Source: Candidatus Moraniibacteriota bacterium
Lineage (GTDB): Bacteria > Patescibacteriota > Minisyncoccia > Moranbacterales > UBA2206
Length of the DNA: 15,509 nucleotides
Reading direction: 5' to 3'
Assembly: GCA_027351145.1 (NCBI GenBank)
Contig: DAIEIZ010000047.1
Span: 1-15,509 of the forward strand
The notes under the pieces are model-generated. The model worked only from the letters and a program-made list of their open reading frames with translations. It did not search any database and was not told where the DNA came from. Both the position numbers and the translations under genes were made by a program. Position 1 is the stretch's first letter. Every line of letters starts with the position of its first letter. Below are positions 13,697 to 15,509 of this stretch, piece by piece.

Positions 13697-13735
13697 GTGG
13701 AAACAGGGTCTTTTCTGTTTTCACTTTTATTTTTC
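13697..13735 (+). terminator. Intrinsic terminator after the 12930 gene
   Basis: GTGGAAACAG (13697-13706) pairs with CTGTTTTCAC (13715-13724), 10 bp with one G-T pair and an 8-base loop, followed by TTTTATTTTTC. It abuts the promoter of the next gene. Confidence 0.83.
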
Positions 13736-13744
13736 TTAAAATGT

Positions 13745-13753
13745 TGCTATAAT
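13745..13753 (+). promoter_or_regulatory. Extended -10 promoter of the transglycosylase gene (leaderless)
   Basis: TGC-TATAAT (hexamer at 13748-13753), no good -35 box. The predicted start at 13760-13761 falls on the ATG at 13761, so the mRNA is probably leaderless. No SD site could fit. Confidence 0.65.
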
Positions 13754-13760
13754 ATCGGAT

Positions 13761-15005
13761 ATGAACTGTCAAAAAACTGCCAAAAAAATAATTCTGGTTG
13801 CGTTGTTTTTTGCGCTGGTTATTTTTGACGTGAGCGCTTTTTGGCCAAGCGCATTTGCTGCGACTTCCGTAAATGATTTGCAAGATAAGCTGAAAGATTT
13901 GCAGAAAAAGCAGAAAGAGACCCAGCAGCAATTAAATACTTCCAAGGTGCTGTTGCAAAAAAATGTTGTTGAAGTAAAAACAACTCAAATTGTCATTCAA
14001 AAAACAGCGAGTGATATCGCACGAAAGGAAAGTGAACTTGATGATCTCACAAAGCGTGCCTATCTGAACAAAGCAATATTAACCAGTTATTTGCAGCAAG
14101 CTTATTTTGCTGACCAGGATCCTTTAATTGAACTGATACCGACTGACAATCAAGAAGTTGGCATTACTAACTACGTTGATCAAGTATTGGGAGTGGGAGA
14201 CAAGATTTTGCAAACACTGAATGATATTAAGCAAAATTCACAAGATATTGCAGATGTAAAAAATGATTTGGATAGCAAGAAGGCCGAGCATGAAAAATTA
14301 TTGCAACAGCAAAAAATTGAACAGGGCGGGATTGTTTCTGATATTAATGAAGCGACAGCGACACTGGCCGAGTTACAAAAGAAATTTGCTGAATTGCAAA
14401 GCGACTTGAATAGGCTTTTGGGATCGAATTATAACGCCAAAGACATTCAAGACGCGGTGAGATATGCCAGCGACAAAACGAATGTGCCGGTAGGATTTTT
14501 GGTTGGAGTGCTCAAGATGGAAACCAACCTTGGCGCGAATGTTGGTGGTTGTACGTATGCTCAGGTGGAAAGTGGCGCCCAAGCGTCCTATAAATCAAAA
14601 AAATTAGGTCCAAAAGCTTGGGCGACGTTTCAGGCTAGGCGAAATACTTTTCAGGGAATTTGTAAGGAATTGGGAATTGATTATCAAAAACAAAAAGTTT
14701 CTTGCAATCCAAGGGGCTATACAGGAACCGGAGGGGCGATGGGTGTGGCACAGTTCATGCCGGACACTTGGAATGGCTACAAAAGCCAGGTAGCAGGAAT
14801 TACTGGACATAATCCACCAAGCCCATGGAATTTGACAGACGGAGTGGTGGCTATGGCGTCAAAGTTGAAACGCACCCCTGGCGTAACTAGCGGGAGCAAA
14901 TCAGCTCTAAAGTCAGCTGCTTGCAGCTATCTAGGAACATGCTATAAACCCTACATTGACGGCATTCTTTATTGGGCGGATAACTATAAGACTTTGCTTA
15001 ATTAG
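13761..15005 (+). CDS. Secreted lytic transglycosylase with N-terminal PcsB/EnvC-like coiled coil
   Basis: A 414-residue exported protein predicted to cleave peptidoglycan glycan strands outside the membrane. Residues 1-34 are a signal peptide (IILVALFFALVIF...PSAFAA). Residues about 36-220 are a Lys/Gln/Asp-rich coiled coil in two long arms around AILTSYLQQAYFADQDPLIELI, the layout of the PcsB/CwlO/EnvC hairpin that FtsEX controls. A catalytic domain of the SLT/MltB type follows at about 230-414: VPVGFLVGVLKMETNLG with catalytic Glu254, GGAMGVAQFMPDTW (the MltB GAMG-x-x-QFMPS signature), and SPWNLTDGVVAMASKLK. Six or more Cys occur in the catalytic part, suggesting disulfides. Usually that coiled coil carries an amidase or endopeptidase domain, so the pairing is notable. 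It has its own promoter and terminator. Confidence 0.85.
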   Translation: MNCQKTAKKIILVALFFALVIFDVSAFWPSAFAATSVNDLQDKLKDLQKKQKETQQQLNTSKVLLQKNVVEVKTTQIVIQKTASDIARKESELDDLTKRAYLNKAILTSYLQQAYFADQDPLIELIPTDNQEVGITNYVDQVLGVGDKILQTLNDIKQNSQDIADVKNDLDSKKAEHEKLLQQQKIEQGGIVSDINEATATLAELQKKFAELQSDLNRLLGSNYNAKDIQDAVRYASDKTNVPVGFLVGVLKMETNLGANVGGCTYAQVESGAQASYKSKKLGPKAWATFQARRNTFQGICKELGIDYQKQKVSCNPRGYTGTGGAMGVAQFMPDTWNGYKSQVAGITGHNPPSPWNLTDGVVAMASKLKRTPGVTSGSKSALKSAACSYLGTCYKPYIDGILYWADNYKTLLN

Positions 15006-15026
15006 GCAGGATAGCGGCTTAAACAT

Positions 15027-15053
15027 AAAGACGCTCTAGTTGAGCGTCTTTTT
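15027..15053 (+). terminator. Intrinsic terminator after the transglycosylase gene
   Basis: AAAGACGCTC (15027-15036) pairs with GAGCGTC plus TTT (15042-15051) around a 5-base loop, within a run of five T's (15049-15053). Confidence 0.85.
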
Positions 15054-15062
15054 CGCTAAGGG

Positions 15063-15091
15063 TTGCCTCAAATCGCGGTTTGTTATATAGT
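15063..15091 (+). promoter_or_regulatory. Promoter of murA
   Basis: TTGCCT (15063-15068), a 17-base spacer and TATAGT (15086-15091). The predicted start near 15098 leaves a leader of about 32 bases, with a short AAGG (15118-15121) 8 bases before the ATG. Confidence 0.6.
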
Positions 15092-15129
15092 CAATATAGA
15101 GATAAAAGGTAATAATTAAGGCTAAATTG

Positions 15130-15509
15130 ATGGAAACATTTGAAATTAACGGTGGGAAGAAGCTCAAAGGCGAAATCGAGGTGCGAGGCTCTAAAAATGC
15201 CACAACACCGATTTTGGCTGCTACACTGCTTACAAAAGAAGAATGTATCATCTCCAATATTCCACTAATCGAAGATGTTTACCGCATGCTGGAAATTTTT
15301 GAGAGCATGGGGGCGGAGATTCGATGGCTTGGGAAAAGAAAGATCAGTGTGAAAAATGAAAAGATCGATCCAGCCAAGATGGACACGGAAACGGTCAAAA
15401 AATTGCGCTCCTCCATCTTGCTCTTAGGATCACTCAGCGCTCGTTTCGATCAGTTTAAATTTTATCGTCCCGGCGGTTGTGTGATTGGCGCTCGTCCGCT
15501 TGGTACGCA
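15130..15509 (+). CDS. murA: UDP-N-acetylglucosamine 1-carboxyvinyltransferase, N-terminal part (3' end outside window)
   Basis: MurA transfers enolpyruvate from PEP to UDP-GlcNAc, the first committed step of peptidoglycan synthesis in the cytoplasm. The first 126 codons are present and the frame is open to the window end. Landmarks are INGGKKLKGEIEVRGSKNAT (residues 6-25) with Lys22 and Asn23, ILAATLL, and the active-site loop PGGCVIGARPLGT with Cys116 and Arg121, matching E. coli Cys115 and Arg120. Cys116 is the residue alkylated by fosfomycin; its presence predicts a sensitive-type enzyme, unlike the Asp variants. The RG-SKNATTP start differs slightly from the common SGAKNAALP. It is separated from the gene upstream by a terminator and has its own promoter. 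Confidence 0.95.
   Translation, partial: METFEINGGKKLKGEIEVRGSKNATTPILAATLLTKEECIISNIPLIEDVYRMLEIFESMGAEIRWLGKRKISVKNEKIDPAKMDTETVKKLRSSILLLGSLSARFDQFKFYRPGGCVIGARPLGT

Noticed and set aside
1..15509. CRISPR array, insertion sequence, tRNA or rRNA gene, prophage or attachment site
   Set aside because: No regularly spaced repeats, transposase or integrase motifs, cloverleaf-like sequences or rRNA stretches were seen on either strand.

Overview
This is a bacterial chromosomal window, AT-rich, with nearly all genes on the + strand and TGA used as an ordinary stop (for example at 6962-6964 and 11844-11846), so the standard bacterial code applies. Several things fit a small-genome Patescibacteria/CPR bacterium of the Parcubacteria/Moranbacteria type: compact gene order, genes without Shine-Dalgarno (SD) sites, two probable leaderless genes, short CPR-like surface proteins, and an IleRS C-terminus with no visible zinc-finger tail. 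That placement is inference from style; no marker in the window proves it.

Layout. 1-3561: the 3' end of ileS, then rfbC, rfbB and rfbD (dTDP-L-rhamnose synthesis) packed as one operon-like run; rfbA is not here. 3562-4149: a 588-base gap that is not empty. It holds two divergent consensus promoters. The - strand promoter leads to a strong intrinsic terminator about 290 bases away with no worthwhile reading frame between, which is a candidate structured small RNA with a C-rich 3' part. The + strand promoter drives a CAP-domain surface protein (4150-5076) through a leader that carries a terminator-like hairpin and an ATG exactly at the predicted transcription start. 5077-5518: a gap with a cluster of hairpins. 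5519-9292: an FAD oxidoreductase related to UDP-galactopyranose-mutase-like proteins and a large polytopic membrane protein that looks like a GT-C glycosyltransferase, probably surface glycan enzymes.

9476-11314 is glmS. 11493-12016 is a small operon: a lone CheY-type receiver and a previously easy-to-miss 48-residue hydrophobic protein, closed by an intrinsic terminator. 12158-12877 is recO. 12930-13673 is an unrecognised single-pass exported protein. 13761-15005 is a secreted protein in which a PcsB/EnvC-like coiled coil is joined to a lytic-transglycosylase domain. 15130-15509 is the start of murA.

Taken together, much of the window serves the cell envelope: amino-sugar supply (GlmS), the first committed peptidoglycan step (MurA), murein cleavage, rhamnose and other glycan assembly, and an extracellular CAP protein. 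Promoters recur with an extended -10 of the form TGnTATAAT, and they sit so close to the start codons of the 12930 and 13761 genes that these mRNAs are probably leaderless. The most interesting region is the divergent small-RNA/CAP-leader intergenic at 3670-4175.
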